64,000 nucleotides of DNA from an uncultured Dialister sp. (GCA_900547785.1 URIB01000001.1:62001-126000), one strand, 5' to 3'; shown: positions 6,564 to 14,671, numbered from the stretch's first letter. Notes: a model not told the origin generated them from the sequence alone. A program made the numbers and translations.

Positions 6564-6633
6564 TCACCCCCTTTCTAATTTCATTATAAAGGGGATTCGC
6601 AAGAATTGAGCATAAAGAGAGGTGAGGAAGATG
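6564..6633. repeat. Duplicated divergent expression module, copy 2
   Basis: Second copy of the element at 5988-6055, with the same order of blocks and only small changes. It separates the leftward 45-residue gene from the rightward excisionase-like gene. Confidence 0.65.
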
Positions 6634-6885
6634 AAAGACATAGAAGTATATAACAAATTTGCATTCACGGTAGAAGAGGCGGCGACCGTTTCAGGGATAG
6701 GACACAACGCTATCCGGAAGCATATTTTGGAGCATGACTTTCCGTGCTTCAAAGAAGGGGCTAAAAATGTAATCCCGGCACAAGCCTTTCTCAAATGGCT
6801 GAACGATCGTGGAATGGCGAGGGTAGGAATGCCCGTTACATCGTCAATTGTGGACAGAATCCGCAGAAAGAGAGAGATGGGATGA
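6631..6885 (+). CDS. Excisionase-like / MerR-type HTH protein
   Basis: 84 residues. FTVEEAATVSGIGHNAIRKHILEHDFPCFKEGAKNVIPAQAFLKWLND is the HTH_17 / excisionase winged-helix pattern: a helix-turn-helix, then a wing and a short C-terminal helix. Such proteins direct integrase toward excision or act as transcription regulators. The ATG at 6631 follows GAGAGGTGAGGAAG. The gene overlaps the next one in ATGA fashion. Confidence 0.7.
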   Translation: MKDIEVYNKFAFTVEEAATVSGIGHNAIRKHILEHDFPCFKEGAKNVIPAQAFLKWLNDRGMARVGMPVTSSIVDRIRRKREMG

Positions 6886-7184
6886 ATAAAGCATTAATGA
6901 TGACCGCCGTATTAGCGGTAGCAACAATAGGCGCAGGCGCCGCAGTGAACGGAAGTCTTGTGCATGATTATCTCTTTGCCGGAGAGAATCAATTGATTGA
7001 ATACCATAAGGAAATCAAAAGCGGCGATACGCTCTGGGATATTTGCAGAGAAATCGCAACGGACAAGGAAGACCTGCGCAAATTGGTCTGGCAAGCCATG
7101 CAGGACAACAATATTAAAGATCCGGCGGAGTTACAACCGGGGAGAGTAGTCATTGTGAGAGTTAAGGAGGCAAGGAAACAATGA
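6882..7184 (+). CDS. LysM-domain protein with N-terminal membrane segment
   Basis: 100 residues. Residues 3-20 are hydrophobic (LMMTAVLAVATIGAGAAV), a signal anchor. Residues 45-95 are a LysM domain, which binds N-acetylglucosamine-containing polymers: EIKSGDTLWDICREIATDKEDLRKLVWQAMQDNN, then ADELQPGR-like ending PAELQPGRVVIV. Its ATG overlaps the stop of the excisionase-like gene. An envelope protein expressed early could alter the cell wall or block superinfection; that is inference. Confidence 0.75.
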   Translation: MNKALMMTAVLAVATIGAGAAVNGSLVHDYLFAGENQLIEYHKEIKSGDTLWDICREIATDKEDLRKLVWQAMQDNNIKDPAELQPGRVVIVRVKEARKQ

Positions 7185-7522
7185 ATCTAATAGAGGGGGT
7201 AGCGTATGTGGCGCACCCATACGGAGGAAAGGTTAAGAACATAAAAATTTCCGAAGAGATTATAGAAGAGATCCATAAAAAATATCCTTGCCTCATACTC
7301 TTAAATCCGTTGGACATATTCTTTTACGAGAAATACAGCGAAGATGCGGATAAATATATCACGCAGATAGAAGACTGCCTATCCGTATTGGACATATGCA
7401 AATGCTTAATTATGACCGGCGAATGGGAAAAAAGCCGGGGATGCCTGTGTGAATTCGGGTATGCCAAGGGGAAAGGGATACAGATATTTGAATGGTACGG
7501 AGGAGAACTTCATGAAATGTAA
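7181..7522 (+). CDS. DUF4406-type phage protein (nucleoside 2-deoxyribosyltransferase-like)
   Basis: 113 residues. YVAHPYGG at the start, a run of aspartates around DICKCLIMTGEWEKSRGCLCEFGYAKGKGIQIFEW match DUF4406, a small family related to nucleoside deoxyribosyltransferases found in phages and next to mobile genes. A base-exchange activity on nucleosides is possible but not shown. Strong AAGGAGG before the ATG; overlaps the LysM gene stop. Confidence 0.65.
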   Translation: MNLIEGVAYVAHPYGGKVKNIKISEEIIEEIHKKYPCLILLNPLDIFFYEKYSEDADKYITQIEDCLSVLDICKCLIMTGEWEKSRGCLCEFGYAKGKGIQIFEWYGGELHEM

Positions 7523-7525
7523 AAA

Positions 7526-7586
7526 GCCGACTGACAACGGCAATTGTCAATCGGCAGGGCGGAAAAATAGCACAACTCTTTCCGCC
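7526..7586. other. Two adjacent stable hairpins upstream of a small gene
   Basis: Hairpin one pairs GCCGACTGACAA with TTGTCAATCGGC (7526-7555). Hairpin two pairs GGCGGAAA with TTTCCGCC (7558-7586). They lie between the DUF4406 gene and the gene starting at 7611. There is no uridine tract after them, so they are more likely processing, attenuation or protein-binding sites than terminators. Confidence 0.55.
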
Positions 7587-7610
7587 TCCATTATAACACA
7601 GGAGAAGCCT

Positions 7611-7793
7611 ATGAAAGAAGAGCAAGAATACATCGTGTACAAAGGAGACAAAGTCATAGGTGTCGGGACACAAGAAGAATTGGCCAAAATGCTGAACATA
7701 AAAAAGAGCAGTATATACACACTTTGCACCCCGTCACAATTAAAACTTGCAGAAAAAAGCAAAAACAGAAGGAGAGCCTACCTCATTGAATAA
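7611..7793 (+). CDS. Small phage HTH-like protein (60 aa)
   Basis: MKEEQEYIVYKGDKVIGVGTQEELAKMLNIKKSSIYTLCTPSQLKLAEKS is a pattern seen in many phage proteins: a short beta hairpin then a helix-turn-helix-like segment (TQEELAKMLNIKKSSIYTL). The start at 7611 follows CAGGAGAAGCCT. A longer in-frame version from ATG 7512 also has a good GGAGG and would read through the two hairpins; I prefer the shorter form because the YIVYKGD start is where relatives begin. Confidence 0.6.
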   Translation: MKEEQEYIVYKGDKVIGVGTQEELAKMLNIKKSSIYTLCTPSQLKLAEKSKNRRRAYLIE

Positions 7794-7810
7794 AGAAAAG
7801 AGCAGAAGAC

Positions 7811-7981
7811 ATGCCCAAAGAAATCAGATGCCACAACTGCAAGAAAGAGATACCGGAGAAATATGTCATGTGGACAAGGAGTCAAGGGAAACTTGTTCCG
7901 GTACATAGAGATTGCAGCAGACGCGTATACCGTGCAGATCCGGAGTGGAACTATTCCAAGAAAAGGAAAAAGAACAAATGA
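7811..7981 (+). CDS. Small basic zinc-ribbon-like phage protein (56 aa)
   Basis: MPKEIRCHNCKKEIPEKYVMWTRSQGKLVPVHRDCSRRVYR has CxxC and a HxxC about 25 residues later, which could hold one zinc ion. The tail is very basic. Its stop overlaps the ATG of the HNH-like gene. No family is assigned. Confidence 0.55.
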   Translation: MPKEIRCHNCKKEIPEKYVMWTRSQGKLVPVHRDCSRRVYRADPEWNYSKKRKKNK

Positions 7982-8391
7982 GATTCAAACTACCGAAGAA
8001 AGCCTTTGAAGAACTGAAAGAACTGGTGAAAAGAAGAGACAGAGAACTGGCCTATATATATAAGAAATATATAGAAGAAGATCCGCCCTATCAAAATATA
8101 GAAATCCACCATCACAAACATGTAGGAAACTTTGGAGCAGATAAAGAAGACAATCTCATATCCCTCTCATGGAACTACCACCGGCTTAAATGCCACGGAC
8201 TGTCATGGGAAATAAAAAAAGAAGCAGACCGGAGAGTAGGAGACTATCTGACATGTCCTGCCGTCAAAACATGGAGAGAAAAACATAGAGAAGAACTCAA
8301 AGCCATTTATGAAAAAGAAAACGCCTACCGAGAAAAAACACTGAAAAAGAAACACAAAGTAAATAAAAGATACCCTTGGGCTAAATACTGA
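7978..8391 (+). CDS. HNH-like endonuclease domain protein
   Basis: 137 residues. IEIHHHKHVGNFGADKEDNLISLSWNYHRLKCHG looks like the HNH core: a histidine pair, an asparagine in DNLISL and a final histidine pair in the YHRLKCHG helix; the usual zinc cysteines are absent. Flanks are basic. HNH proteins near terminase genes often assist packaging; this one is 2.8 kb upstream of the terminase, so the role is uncertain. The ATG overlaps the preceding stop. Confidence 0.6.
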   Translation: MRFKLPKKAFEELKELVKRRDRELAYIYKKYIEEDPPYQNIEIHHHKHVGNFGADKEDNLISLSWNYHRLKCHGLSWEIKKEADRRVGDYLTCPAVKTWREKHREELKAIYEKENAYREKTLKKKHKVNKRYPWAKY

Positions 8392-8407
8392 GAAAGGAGC
8401 AGCAGAT

Positions 8408-8638
8408 ATGCCAAAAGAAATACTGTCCGGCGGAAAAGAGATAGAAATTTACGACAACCGGACATGCCGTATTTGCGGAATACCTATGAAGCATGAAATC
8501 TGTTGCCGGAGAGTCAAAGGCAATGTTTGCTATAAACACTGCAAAGACTGTGAGCACTTTGTCGCGATATACCAGCACTGTTTGTACAGCGAGATACCCG
8601 AAGAAATAAAGAAATTATTGCAAAGAAAAAACGCTTGA
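8408..8638 (+). CDS. Cysteine-rich zinc-binding phage protein (76 aa)
   Basis: Contains CRIC, CC, CYKHCKDC and further cysteines and histidines within 60 residues, enough for two zinc sites (treble-clef or ribbon). Start has AGAAAGGAG upstream. The last codons lie in the first arm of an inverted repeat. Function unknown; possibly a DNA- or protein-binding adaptor. Confidence 0.6.
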   Translation: MPKEILSGGKEIEIYDNRTCRICGIPMKHEICCRRVKGNVCYKHCKDCEHFVAIYQHCLYSEIPEEIKKLLQRKNA

Positions 8639-8735
8639 GCCAAAATACCCAAGCGTCGTGCCGCAGCACAAAACTTATACATAAATTATACAAAACGCGG
8701 CACAAAAAAGTCAAGAAAAAAGGGGCGGAACCGCC
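8631..8735. other. Series of three inverted repeats after the zinc-binding gene
   Basis: ACGCTTG/CAAGCGT (8631-8656) begins within the gene's last codons. GTGCCGC/GCGGCAC (8658-8703) encloses an AT-rich loop and is followed by AAAAAAG. GGCGG/CCGCC (8724-8735) has A-rich DNA on its left, making a terminator on the minus strand. The remaining bases to 8,814 show no gene. The block lies just before the HUH initiator, so it might include the replication origin or control readthrough into rep. Confidence 0.5.
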
Positions 8736-8814
8736 TCTTTCCCCTCTTGATATTCCTATTATCTTTCAAGCAATCCATAGATATTTTTAGATATACAAGA
8801 ATGAGGAAAAAATT

Positions 8815-9642
8815 GTGCCTTACATGAAAGAGACATTCATCTTTCCCGGCGGAGTAGAAATCAAAAAGTATCACACCTGGAGACTGGGAGGAAAGAAAAC
8901 AAGAAACCCGAATGAGAAGAAAACAGAAGAAGCCGTAGAAAAAGGAAACTCAAGAAGAGCGAAAGAAAAACTCTACCGGATCATACTGAGTAACTTTGAA
9001 AGAGACGATTGGAGAATAGACCTGACCTATAGAGACCCGCCCCCGGAAATAGAAGAAGCGAAAAACCGGATAAGGAAATTTCTCAGGAATCTGAAAAACC
9101 TGTACAAGAAATTTGGAGAAGAACTGAAATACATTTACGTCACAGAAAGAAAAGGACACCGGATCCACCACCACCTTCTCATCAATGCATCAGAAGCAAT
9201 CCAGAGAAAAGACATCCGTGAGAAATGGCCGTGGGGAGAAATCAACTACCGCTCCTTTCGGTACTTTGACGGAAGTCCGGAAGACGCAAAGCGGCTGGCG
9301 GAATACTTAACGAAAGAAACAGACCAAACCATACGGGAATCCGGGATCGCACAAAAGCAAAGATGGATTCCCAGTAAGAATCTGAAGAAGCCAAACATCA
9401 GAAAACACAAAATTCATTCCCGTCACTGGACAGAAAAGCCGAAAGCAAAAGAAGGCTATCAGCTCATGAATCTGGAAAACGGATATACCCAAGACGGATA
9501 TCCCTACCAGTCATACCAGCTCTGGGAAATAAAAAAAGACATGTGGCCAAGACCACCGGGAGGACAACCATGCAAATTAAAAGAATATGCTACAGAAACA
9601 CCATCAATATCACCTACGAAAAAGAAGAAGAACCTCATATGA
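8815..9642 (+). CDS. HUH rolling-circle replication initiator-like protein
   Basis: 275 residues. Motif 2, two histidines around hydrophobic residues, is RIHHHLLIN near residue 118; motif 3 with the nicking tyrosine is RLAEYLTKET near residue 160. The strand before it (LKYIYVTERKG) and motif 1-like WRIDLTY fit the HUH endonuclease fold seen in rolling-circle Rep proteins of plasmids and Firmicute prophages. It should nick one strand at an origin and stay bound through tyrosine. The GTG at 8815 is chosen because GAGG lies eight bases upstream. The C-terminal 80 residues are basic and of unknown role. Confidence 0.75.
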   Translation: MPYMKETFIFPGGVEIKKYHTWRLGGKKTRNPNEKKTEEAVEKGNSRRAKEKLYRIILSNFERDDWRIDLTYRDPPPEIEEAKNRIRKFLRNLKNLYKKFGEELKYIYVTERKGHRIHHHLLINASEAIQRKDIREKWPWGEINYRSFRYFDGSPEDAKRLAEYLTKETDQTIRESGIAQKQRWIPSKNLKKPNIRKHKIHSRHWTEKPKAKEGYQLMNLENGYTQDGYPYQSYQLWEIKKDMWPRPPGGQPCKLKEYATETPSISPTKKKKNLI

Positions 9643-9803
9643 CCGATGCCGAACTCTTTCAGTGCATGGTCGCCTATCTGGTAGGCGGGCAAGCGACCGT
9701 ACAGGGGAAACTCATCAAAAAAGGAATCAACCGGAAAGAGAACCTCAAGAAAGCGGCAGACCTCTTGCTGGAAGAAATAGAAAGAATGGAGAACGAAGAA
9801 TGA
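9570..9803 (+). CDS. Small phage protein (77 aa), function unknown
   Basis: The ATG at 9570 follows GGGAGG. It overlaps the end of the initiator gene. MTDAELFQCMVAYLVGG starts a helical region rich in charged residues ending LLLEEIERMENEE. The gene overlaps the next one by four bases. No family is recognised. Confidence 0.55.
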   Translation: MQIKRICYRNTINITYEKEEEPHMTDAELFQCMVAYLVGGQATVQGKLIKKGINRKENLKKAADLLLEEIERMENEE

Positions 9804-10021
9804 ATTACATAAAAGATCTGGCACAACTATGGGGCGTCAGTCTTAAAGAAGAATTTGCCGTACACTTTCCCCAAGCAAAGCGAATCACCAAGAGATTCTA
9901 CCTGGACGAAACCAAAGGCCTCATGATCCACATAGGCGGAGCGGATACAAAAGCCAATGCAAGAATTATGGAAGGAATCCTTTTGGGAACACTGACCATC
10001 AAAAAAATGCGAAAGAAATAA
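9800..10021 (+). CDS. Small phage protein (73 aa)
   Basis: MNYIKDLAQLWGVSLKEEFAV resembles a short conserved phage protein that begins with LAxLWGVxLxEEF and carries a small beta domain. It overlaps the preceding stop in ATGA style, so translation is coupled. Function unknown. Confidence 0.55.
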   Translation: MNYIKDLAQLWGVSLKEEFAVHFPQAKRITKRFYLDETKGLMIHIGGADTKANARIMEGILLGTLTIKKMRKK

Positions 10022-10071
10022 ACACTTGAAAAAACAATGTGCAAAATCAAAAGCAAGCGTGGAGGGGACGG

Positions 10072-10536
10072 ATGAAATACTACCAGCCGAGATATGGAGA
10101 AGACATCTACCAAAAAGTGAGATGGCACCTGTTTCACTATAAAGAAATCAAAGAAGCGGTTTACTATGCAAGACGGGAAAACGTAACCAAAGCCGGATAC
10201 CCGCAAGCCGTAAGAGAAGGCTACATGAGTAACCCGACAGAAACAGAAGCGATCCGGAACCTGACACCCCTAAAGAAAATCGAACTCAAATACGGCGGGG
10301 TGGTACATCGTCCTGAAGAATGGCTGTATGTCATAGAAGAAGTCGTAGAGAATCTGGAACACTTTGACAAAAAGATAACCAAACAAACCTTCTTTGAAGG
10401 GAAACGTTGGTCAAGAGTCATAGAAGATAACCACATAGAAAAGAACTCCTTCTACCGGCACAAAGAACGATGCGTAGCGCTTGTAGCCATCAAAGCCGCA
10501 GAACGGGGTCTTATCAGCCTGCAAAAAAACAAATGA
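10072..10536 (+). CDS. Putative late-gene transcription regulator (ArpU/RinA-like)
   Basis: 154 residues, ATG at 10072 after GGAGGGG. The C-terminal part (FFEGKRWSRVIEDNHIEKNSFYRHKERCVALVAIKAAERG) has the look of a sigma-70 region-4-type helix-turn-helix, as in the ArpU/RinA regulators that sit at the end of the early region and activate packaging genes. Its position right before a region with a -10 box but no recognisable -35 box, ahead of the terminase, supports this. Identity of the family is not certain. Confidence 0.55.
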   Translation: MKYYQPRYGEDIYQKVRWHLFHYKEIKEAVYYARRENVTKAGYPQAVREGYMSNPTETEAIRNLTPLKKIELKYGGVVHRPEEWLYVIEEVVENLEHFDKKITKQTFFEGKRWSRVIEDNHIEKNSFYRHKERCVALVAIKAAERGLISLQKNK

Positions 10537-10824
10537 ACCTGTGGGGAACAAGAAACCTGTGCCACCCGGGGAAGAAAGCATACTTCCGTCTACCGTACGG
10601 ATATAACAACGTTTCCCTTCCTTCCGGCGGAACAAAAAAGCACTTTTTATAACCAAAAACAAGAAAAAAGGAATTTTCGCGGAAAAAAACTCAAAAATCC
10701 GTGATATACTAATAGCGTAAGATCATATCCAAACAAAATTACAAAGCCAAAAATACATCACAGAAAAAGCGTCAGTGCCGTGCATTGGCGCTTTTGCATT
10801 GCCCGGAAAAGAAAGGAGACAGCT
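10537..10824. promoter_or_regulatory. Early/late junction: probable late promoter and a terminator-like hairpin
   Basis: No gene is seen here. TATACT at 10705-10710 could be a -10 box, but the sequence 17 bases upstream has no -35 box, as expected for an activator-dependent late promoter. A hairpin at 10765-10795 pairs AAAAGCGTCAGTGC with GCATTGGCGCTTTT (two G-T pairs) and ends in a T tract. Late transcription would have to pass this hairpin, so antitermination or leaky termination is possible. Confidence 0.5.
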
Positions 10825-11277
10825 GTGGCCAAAGGGAAATATGAACACTGGAAAACCGACGACGGCCTCATGCAAATAGCTGCCTGGGCAAGAGACGGGC
10901 TCATAGATGAACAGATAGCCGCAAACATCGGAATCACAAGAGCGACTCTTTACGAGTGGAAGAAAAAGTATCCTGACATATCAGACGCCCTAAAAAAAAA
11001 TAAAAATATAGCAGATATAGAAGTAGAGAATGCATTGTATAAAAGAGCCCTTGGATACCGGTATGAAGAAACGACCATAGAGATACACAAAGGAGAAAAG
11101 AGCGTCAAGAAAACCCGGAAAGAAATGTCGCCTGACGTACTGGCCTGTTTCTTCTGGCTGAAAAACAGAAAATCAGACACCTGGCGAGATAAACAGGAAA
11201 TTGAAATCAAAGGAGACATAAGCATAAGTGCAGCTATCAAAAAAGCAAGAGAACGTGCCGAAAGATCCGGCGATTGA
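10825..11277 (+). CDS. Terminase small subunit
   Basis: 150 residues from GTG 10825 (AAGGAG upstream). The N-terminal half is a helix-turn-helix (DEQIAANIGITRATLYEWKKKYPDISDALKK) that recognises packaging-site DNA; the rest is helical with a conserved VENALYKRALGYRYEE oligomerisation-type segment. It overlaps the large subunit start by 50 bases, so the two are translationally coupled. Confidence 0.88.
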   Translation: MAKGKYEHWKTDDGLMQIAAWARDGLIDEQIAANIGITRATLYEWKKKYPDISDALKKNKNIADIEVENALYKRALGYRYEETTIEIHKGEKSVKKTRKEMSPDVLACFFWLKNRKSDTWRDKQEIEIKGDISISAAIKKARERAERSGD

Positions 11278-12691
11278 ACTGGCGGAAGCCTTGGGGGCAT
11301 ACGCCCATGACCCGTTAAAATTCGTATACTTTGCATTTCCCTGGGGAGCACCGGGACCGCTGGAAAACATGAACGGCCCCGAAGAATGGCAAAAAGAAAT
11401 CCTAAGAAGCATACGGGACGGCGTAAAAATCAAAAACAAGATCGTAAGAGAAGCGGTAGCCTCAGGACACGGGATAGGGAAATCATGCCTCGTAGCCTGG
11501 CTAATTCTTTGGTCCATGTCCACCCATGAATACACAAGAGGAGTCGTTACCGCCAACACAGACACCCAGCTGAGAACCAAAACATGGCCGGAACTCATGA
11601 AATGGTACAACCTGTTTATCGGAAGACCCCTGTTCACCGTCACAGCGACAGCCATATTTGCCAACGAAAAAGGTAAAGAAAAAAGCTGGCGGATTGACGC
11701 CATCCCGTGGAGCGAAAACAACACAGAAGCCTTTGCCGGACTGCATAACCAGGGAAACAGAATCCTAATGCTCTTTGACGAAGCATCGGCAATAGCCAAT
11801 CCGATATGGGAAGTAGCAGAAGGAGCCATGACGGATAAAGATACGGAAATCATTTGGTGCGCCTTTGGAAACCCGACAAGAAACAACGGGAGATTCTACG
11901 ACTGCTTTCACAAATTCAGAAATCTCTGGCATACCAAACAAGTAGATGCCAGAACCGTGTCCTTTTCCAACAAAGAGCGGATTAAAGAATGGGTAGACAT
12001 CTGGGGAGAAGACAGCGACTTTATCCGTATCCGTGTAGCAGGCCAATTCCCGAATGCATCGGAGAACCAACTTATATCACAAGAACTTGTGAGAAAAGCA
12101 CAAAAAAGAAACTTACGGGAAGAACAATATAACTTTGCCCCGGTCATTATAGGATGTGACCCCGCATGGAGCGGTGGAGACGCTACAGCTATATGGCTGA
12201 GACAAGGACTCATGTGCAAAAGACTGAAAAAAATCCCGAAAAATGATAATGACACACTCATAGCTGACCTGCTTGCCCGATATGAAGACGAATACCATGC
12301 CGATGCAGTGAATATTGACATGGGATACGGGACAGGAATCTATTCCTTTGGACAAACCATGGGCAGGCACTGGCGGCTGGTATCCTTTGCCGGAGAATCG
12401 CCTGATCCCGGCTGTGCCAACAAACGGGCCTATATGTGGAATGAACTCAGAAAATGGCTTCTTTCCGGCGGAGTACTTCCGGATGACCAGGCCATAAGCG
12501 ATGACCTGACAGGAACAGAACTCAAACCCACCCTGGACGGGAAAATACTTTTACAATCGAAAGAATACATGAAAAGCAAAGGCGTACCGTCGCCGAATGA
12601 TGCAGACGCCCTTGCCTTGACATTTGCGGCACCTATGATCAGGGCACCGAACAAAAAAACAGTCAATACAAAATACAATTTTTTTACATGA
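11228..12691 (+). CDS. Terminase large subunit (ATPase-nuclease)
   Basis: 487 residues. The ATPase domain has a Walker A-like SGHGIGKS near residue 83 and a Walker B ILMLFDEAS near residue 180. The nuclease domain includes GCDPAWSGGDATAIW and the NIDMGYG and NDADALALTFA acidic positions of an RNase H-like fold. It packages the genome into the prohead. The start may instead be GTG 11255, which is nearer to a purine-rich site. Family: T7/BPP-1-like. Confidence 0.9.
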   Translation: MQLSKKQENVPKDPAIELAEALGAYAHDPLKFVYFAFPWGAPGPLENMNGPEEWQKEILRSIRDGVKIKNKIVREAVASGHGIGKSCLVAWLILWSMSTHEYTRGVVTANTDTQLRTKTWPELMKWYNLFIGRPLFTVTATAIFANEKGKEKSWRIDAIPWSENNTEAFAGLHNQGNRILMLFDEASAIANPIWEVAEGAMTDKDTEIIWCAFGNPTRNNGRFYDCFHKFRNLWHTKQVDARTVSFSNKERIKEWVDIWGEDSDFIRIRVAGQFPNASENQLISQELVRKAQKRNLREEQYNFAPVIIGCDPAWSGGDATAIWLRQGLMCKRLKKIPKNDNDTLIADLLARYEDEYHADAVNIDMGYGTGIYSFGQTMGRHWRLVSFAGESPDPGCANKRAYMWNELRKWLLSGGVLPDDQAISDDLTGTELKPTLDGKILLQSKEYMKSKGVPSPNDADALALTFAAPMIRAPNKKTVNTKYNFFT

Positions 12692-12704
12692 AGGAGGACA
12701 ACAA

Positions 12705-12920
12705 ATGTGTACAGCTCTGTTTGGAGGGGGCCGTGTAGAGACCCCGAAAATTGAAAAAGTGGCACCTGCAGCCACAACTGTCACGGCAGGGGATATCGGG
12801 GGCGATACGAACGCAGATATGGAAGCGGCAAAACGAAGAAAAAAGAAACAAGGCTTTGCCGCCACAAGACTGGCAGATAATGCCATTACACAATCCGGCA
12901 CAAAATCCACACTGGGGTAA
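12705..12920 (+). CDS. Small conserved phage protein between terminase and connector (71 aa)
   Basis: MCTALFGGGRVETPKIEKVAPAATTVTAG, a middle region rich in Asp and Lys, and a GFAATRLADNAITQSG end. Proteins of this size and pattern sit at this place in many podoviruses of the BPP-1 type. Strong AGGAGG start. Function unknown, perhaps a virion or assembly component. Confidence 0.65.
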   Translation: MCTALFGGGRVETPKIEKVAPAATTVTAGDIGGDTNADMEAAKRRKKKQGFAATRLADNAITQSGTKSTLG

Positions 12921-12922
12921 CT

Positions 12923-14668
12923 ATGGAAAAATTAGCAGAAATCGCACTGCCGGCAGATGCACCTCAAAAGAAAGGACCGGATAGACACAGCGTAAAACAT
13001 AGACTGACCGCCCTGATAAACGCCCGTAAAAACTATGAAGAAAGATGGAAAGATATCAGAGACTACCAACTGCCATTTATTGGTGAATTTGGAGACACCG
13101 GAGATGCGGCAAACAAAGCAAGAAGAAAAGACCTCATGATAGCCAACGGTACAGCCTGGCTGGCCAACCTTGCCTTTTCGGCAGGGATTATGTCAGGACT
13201 GACACCACCGTCAAGACAGTGGTTTAAATTCAGTTTTTCCAACAGCCAAAATGAAGACATTGAAGCCGGAAGAGTGCTGGACAAAAGACAAGAAATTGTC
13301 GAATATATACTTCACCGGTCGAATTTTTACAACTCTGTCCATGCCTGTTATATGGAACTTGCTCATGGGCAGGCCCCGCTGGGGGTATTTGCCTCATCAG
13401 AAACAGGCGTCAGATTCCAAAATTACACCATAGGCACCTACTACCTGAGTAACGGAGCCAACGGAAAAGTAGACACCTTTTGCCGCGAATTCCAAATGAC
13501 GGCAGACCAACTGTTGGACCAATTTGGAGAAAACAATCTTCCGCAGACGGTCAAAGATGCCCTCCAAAATGAAAGTGGCCGGTACAATAAACAATTTAAA
13601 ACCTACTGGATGGTATGCCCGAACAAATATAGAACCGTAGGAAAACCGGGACGATCGAATATGCCGTACAGTTCCCTGTATTGGATTGCCAATCAAGCGG
13701 AAGACAACGGATTTTTATATACCGGCGGATTTGAAGAATTTCCCGTACCGACGGCACGTTACCAGGTGATAGAAGGAAGCCCCTATGGGAAAGGGCCAGG
13801 ATGGTATGCCGAAGGGGATGCCAAAATGCTGCAGATGATGAAAAAAGACCTGCTTACAACAGCCGAACTCATGGTAAAGCCGCCGATGAAAGGCCCGGCG
13901 GACGTGGGAATGAATGGCGGCGTCAACCTGATACCCGGAGGGTACACCCATGTCAATAACATGACAGGAAGCAATGCGATAGAACCACTGTTCCAAGTAC
14001 CTACAAATCCGCAATGGCTTGCCCAGGAAATCATGAAAACCGAAGAATCCATAAAACGAATTTACAGTGCCGATCTGTTTCTCATGCTCGATGCCATAGA
14101 AAACAAACAAATGACAGCCAGAGAAGTCATGGAAAGACAGCAGGAAAAATTGCAACAATTGGGCCCGGTGGTAGAAAGAATGCAAGACGAATTTCTGTCA
14201 CCCATTATTGAACGCTGCTATAACATAGCGGAGAGAATGGGCATATTCGAACCGCTCCCTGAAGAACTGGCAGAAAGAATAGCAGAAGAAGAAATCAAGA
14301 TAGAATACATCTCACCCCTGGCACAAGCCCAAAAGATGAGCGGACTTGTTAATATCGAACAAGCGGTATCCTTTGTGTCACAAATGGCACAAATCTATCC
14401 GGAGGCCCTTAAGTCGGTAGATCCGATTGGAACCATTAAGAGATACTTCAATCTTTTGGGGGCTCCGGCGGTTATGCAACGAAGCAAAGAAGAAATAGAC
14501 AAGCTGATACAGGCGGAAAAAGAAGCCATGAGAGAACAAGAAGAACAAGAATACATGATGCGCCAGGCACAGGCGATGGCACCGGCGGCACAAGCGGCTA
14601 AAAACCTGACCGAAGCGGCACAGGACGGAAACCCGGCTCTGCAAAATCTCCTTGGACTCGGAGGATAA
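12923..14668 (+). CDS. Head-tail connector (portal) protein
   Basis: 581 residues, the usual length of T7 gp8-like connectors. Conserved stretches are NARKNYEERWKDIRDYQLPF, MIANGTAWLANLAFSAGIMSGLTPPSRQWFKF and the C-terminal region IKRIYSADLFLMLDAIENKQMTAREVMERQQEKLQQLGPVVERMQDEFL, typical of this family. The tail after about residue 530 is Gln/Ala-rich. It forms the ring through which DNA is packaged and ejected. It lies two bases past the previous gene. Confidence 0.92.
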   Translation: MEKLAEIALPADAPQKKGPDRHSVKHRLTALINARKNYEERWKDIRDYQLPFIGEFGDTGDAANKARRKDLMIANGTAWLANLAFSAGIMSGLTPPSRQWFKFSFSNSQNEDIEAGRVLDKRQEIVEYILHRSNFYNSVHACYMELAHGQAPLGVFASSETGVRFQNYTIGTYYLSNGANGKVDTFCREFQMTADQLLDQFGENNLPQTVKDALQNESGRYNKQFKTYWMVCPNKYRTVGKPGRSNMPYSSLYWIANQAEDNGFLYTGGFEEFPVPTARYQVIEGSPYGKGPGWYAEGDAKMLQMMKKDLLTTAELMVKPPMKGPADVGMNGGVNLIPGGYTHVNNMTGSNAIEPLFQVPTNPQWLAQEIMKTEESIKRIYSADLFLMLDAIENKQMTAREVMERQQEKLQQLGPVVERMQDEFLSPIIERCYNIAERMGIFEPLPEELAERIAEEEIKIEYISPLAQAQKMSGLVNIEQAVSFVSQMAQIYPEALKSVDPIGTIKRYFNLLGAPAVMQRSKEEIDKLIQAEKEAMREQEEQEYMMRQAQAMAPAAQAAKNLTEAAQDGNPALQNLLGLGG

Positions 14669-14671
14669 AGA

